In this document: positions 61,711 to 64,000 of the stretch, piece by piece
Layout of the letters: each line of letters begins with the position of its first letter
Position numbering within the stretch: the stretch's first letter is position 1
NCBI GenBank assembly: GCA_030549205.1
Contig: JAUKTV010000002.1
Location: forward strand, 3,815,362 to 3,879,361
Length of the DNA: 64,000 nt
Reading direction: 5' to 3'
Origin: Apiosordaria backusii
Taxonomy: Eukaryota; Ascomycota; Sordariomycetes; Sordariales; Lasiosphaeriaceae
The notes under the pieces: generated by a model
What the model saw: only the letters and a program-made list of their open reading frames with translations
The model's database searches: none
What the model was told of the DNA's origin: nothing
Made by a program: the position numbers and the translations under genes

Positions 61711-61729
61711 GTCTTTCGGGACGAAAGAC
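61711..61729. other. Perfect hairpin before the polypurine tract
   Basis: GTCTTTCG-GGA-CGAAAGAC: 8-bp stem, 3-nt loop. Outside it CGTC (61705-61708) and GACG (61730-61733) can extend the stem past a 2-nt bulge. It ends at the start of the polypurine tract, so it may position the RNase H cut, or it may act in the 5' leader of the antisense transcript. Confidence 0.6.
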
Positions 61730-61732
61730 GAC

Positions 61733-61741
61733 GAGGGGGAG
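61733..61741 (+). promoter_or_regulatory. Polypurine tract (plus-strand primer)
   Basis: GAGGGGGAG, the strongest purine run just upstream of the 3' LTR, separated from it by CATCG. A short gap is tolerable but makes the exact primer end uncertain. Confidence 0.6.
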
Positions 61742-61746
61742 CATCG

Positions 61747-62171
61747 TGTCACAGACCAACCATATAGCACGGCCAGGTGGAGACTGCAGCTAGCCATGTC
61801 TGCCAATCGGAGGAAGGAGACACGGCGGCAGGGCTGCAGGGTAGGACAAGGCTCACTGCTTGGCAAAGGTGAGCCGGATCACCAGGCTCACCAGGTGAGC
61901 ATGGTGAGTTCTGAGGGATCACCACCGATCACTAGTGAGCCGGAGTGATCCAGGTACGGAGGTACTTAGGGATTCATGGTCTATATATACGGGGGAACTA
62001 GATAGCTTGTAGATAGTTCCGCAGTATGCAATCACAGCTTGTATCCACGGTATCTTGTGTTTACATTGAGACATCTTGTTGTGCACTGTTTAGCTGCACC
62101 GAACCATTATTATCAGAAGTTACCTTCAACTGTGTATCCCTTTCAGAGGTTCTGATCAGGGGTTCGTCACA
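61747..62171 (+). repeat. 3' LTR of the intact chromovirus
   Basis: 425 bp, identical by eye to the 5' LTR and to the solo LTR. Its TATA box is at 61981-61990. Followed by TATGG at 62172-62176. Confidence 0.97.
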
Positions 62172-62518
62172 TATGGTTACTATTTATTTTTTAAAAAAAA
62201 ACTATATATTTTTATTTAATTAACTTAATTAAATAAAAAACCCTTTAACTTTACTTATATTAAACTTTTAATATCTATAACTTAAATCGATAAATATCCT
62301 TTAAATTAATTTAATATAATTTTTAACTTTATAATTATACCTACATTTAATAAATACCCTTTAAATAATAAGGCTATCTTATAATTTAATAGATTATAAT
62401 ATAAATAAATCCTACCTTATTTTTTATCTTAACTACTAATTAATAAAAATTTTACTATTTTACGCTATATAGAACTCGAATTTACAACCTTTTATTATAT
62501 ACTATTATACTATAAAGG

Positions 62519-63232
62519 ATATATATATATATATATAAATATCTTTATTAATAACTATTTTAAATAACTTTAATAGTATTTTTAATTTAAAAGCAAAGTA
62601 CTTTTTAAAAACTATTAAATATTAAAGGTATTTAAATCTTTTTAAATTATATTAAAGATAGTATTTAAAAGTAAAGTTAGATTTTATATATTTACTTTAT
62701 TTAAAATCATAATATAAACTATACTTAATTATTAAAACCTATAATAAATTTAGTTAAGTTTATATATAATAATAATATTAATAGTAAATTAATCTTTAAT
62801 AGTAAAGGCTTTAATATAATTATTAATAGTAAATTAAGTATTAAATTTTTTATTAATAAATAATAGTATTAAATTAATAATTAAAGTAGTATTTATAAAA
62901 GTTATAATATTATCCAATATTAAAATAATTACTATTCTTTTATTTTAATAATATTATTTAAATAAATATATTTAAGGATAATTATTATATTATTAATTAT
63001 ATTATAAATAATTATAACCTTTAATATATTAAAATTAATAATAATATTTAAAATATTAAAATAAATTCCTTTAAGTATAAAAGAACGGTCTTTTAATATA
63101 ATTATATATTACATAAAAATAAATACTATAATATCAAAAATTAAAGTAATATATTTATAAAAAGTAACTTTATAGCGGATTTAAAATATAGTTTAAATTT
63201 AAAATTTATTATGAATTTCTTAAAAGTAATAC
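62519..63232. other. AT-rich sequence, no gene
   Basis: TA microsatellite at 62519-62537, then very AT-rich DNA with stops in all frames and nothing recognised. Confidence 0.5.
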
Positions 63233-64000
63233 TTTTAAATTCAATAATATATATATAAAATATAATATATAAATATTTACAATTAATATAATGATACCTT
63301 TAAATTATTTAATATAATTAATAAATTAATTATCTATTAAATTATTTAATCTTTAAATATTACCACGGTAAGTAGAATTATTTTATTAATTATACTTTTA
63401 TTTTATCCTTTTATTTAAATACTTTATTTTAAGTTTTTTTATTATTGTTTTTAATTTATAATATTTAAATTAATAAAGGTTAAACTATTATTTAAAAAAT
63501 AAAGTATATATAGTTAATTATTAAATATAAATAATGTTTATACTTTTTTATTTACTATTATTTTTATTTAATAAAACTATAATCATATTAATAAATTTAA
63601 ACTTATTACTATTTAATTTTAAAATCTTATATTTATAAACCTTTAATATAGTAAATTATATTGTAATATTATATTAATAATATCTTGTAATTCTTAAATT
63701 ATATCAAATAGATTTATATATAATAATATAATTAAATAAATTTTAATAACATAAAAGAAAAATAATAAAGAAAAGTAATAAATAAAACCCCTTTTAATTT
63801 TATATAACTATTAATATTTAACTTTTATATAGGTTAGTAAAGAAATAATTTGGTTATAAAGAAGGTATTTAAAAAGTTTAACTATATTATTATTTTCTAT
63901 ATATATTATTAAATTAAATAATAAAAGGTTTAATTATAATAATAAATAAGATTTAAATAATTTGATAATATATTAAATTAATTATAAAAAGAACTAACGT
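63233..64000 (-). repeat. R1 copy running off the window edge
   Basis: Decayed B end near 63233 (TTCAATAATATATATATAAAA) followed by R1 internal sequence in reverse orientation up to ACTAACGT at the last base. The other terminus lies outside the window. Confidence 0.6.

Larger units (their letters stand above)
61065..61746 (+). other. 3' interval of the chromovirus (pol stop to 3' LTR)
   Basis: 682 bp with no + frame of note. Holds the antisense gene, a hairpin and the polypurine tract. GC-balanced like the rest of the element. Confidence 0.85.
54837..62171 (+). mobile_element. Intact chromovirus (Ty3/gypsy with chromodomain), 7,335 bp
   Basis: Two 425-bp LTRs, identical by eye, flanked by the 5-bp duplication TATGG (54832-54836 and 62172-62176). 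Gag and Pol frames are complete, every catalytic motif is present, and PBS and purine tract are in place. Nothing in the sequence rules out activity. It is GC-balanced, with no depletion of CpA, so it postdates the RIP that shaped its surroundings. Confidence 0.97.
54743..62518 (-). mobile_element. SINE copy 5, split by the intact chromovirus
   Basis: Left part 54743-54836, right part 62177-62518, both minus orientation, lying in a TA repeat. The right part contains the head with a tRNA-like region (near 62470-62518) whose A-box to B-box spacing is shorter than in the other copies. It is heavily RIP-mutated, in sharp contrast to the retrotransposon inserted into it. Confidence 0.75.

Noticed and set aside
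62026..62223. 65-codon + frame from the 3' LTR into flanking DNA
   Set aside because: It is the leader frame duplicated in the 3' LTR, reading into RIP-damaged SINE sequence by chance.

Overview
The window looks like one stretch of transposon-derived heterochromatin from a filamentous ascomycete. Almost all of it is extremely AT-rich, and CpA/TpG is strongly depleted in favour of TpA. Fossil reading frames carry TAA/TAG mostly where Trp or Gln codons are expected, and Asp codons have become Asn. These are the marks of repeat-induced point mutation (RIP). No host gene, rRNA or functional tRNA gene was found.

Layout. 1-8731: a RIP-damaged Ty1/copia element (gag, protease, integrase, RT, RNase H on +). 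It is interrupted by a complete Fot1/pogo-type DNA transposon (1258-3206, 109-bp terminal inverted repeats, TA duplication) and by an undamaged solo LTR (8098-8522). 9690-14590: decayed copies of an unclassified repeat here called R1 (about 0.91-0.99 kb when complete). 14595-20140: a SINE copy and a fossil gypsy element on the minus strand. 20155-30220: a SINE split by a complete 9.58-kb RIP-damaged chromodomain gypsy (Gypsy-A, 20321-29901, TTTAT duplication). 30235-45956: a second, more decayed copia copy, two nearly full-length SINEs and many R1 copies, some nested in one another. 45957-52440: a second Gypsy-A copy broken up by R1 insertions. 54837-62171: an intact 7,335-bp chromovirus with two identical 425-bp LTRs and a TATGG duplication, inserted into another SINE. 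62177-64000: the rest of that SINE, then more R1.

The intact chromovirus is the only clearly coding sequence. Gag (710 aa, with an unusually long Cys/His-rich C-terminal half) overlaps Pol (PR-RT-RNase H-IN-chromodomain) in the -1 frame. The overlap holds a correctly phased GGGAAAA heptamer followed by a stem-loop. The sequence just after the 5' LTR is complementary to the LTR about 40 nt downstream of the TATA box, as expected for Tf1-type self-priming rather than tRNA priming. The 3' interval carries an antisense gene, probably with a 50-nt intron, encoding a six-cysteine zinc-cluster-like domain plus a coiled coil. The old Gypsy-A appears to carry a different antisense frame in the same interval.

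The three undamaged 425-bp LTRs inside a RIP-saturated region imply that the chromovirus arrived after RIP last acted here. Its chromodomain keeps the aromatic cage, which fits insertion into H3K9-methylated chromatin. Coordinates of decayed repeats were placed by eye and may be off by tens of bases where marked approximate.
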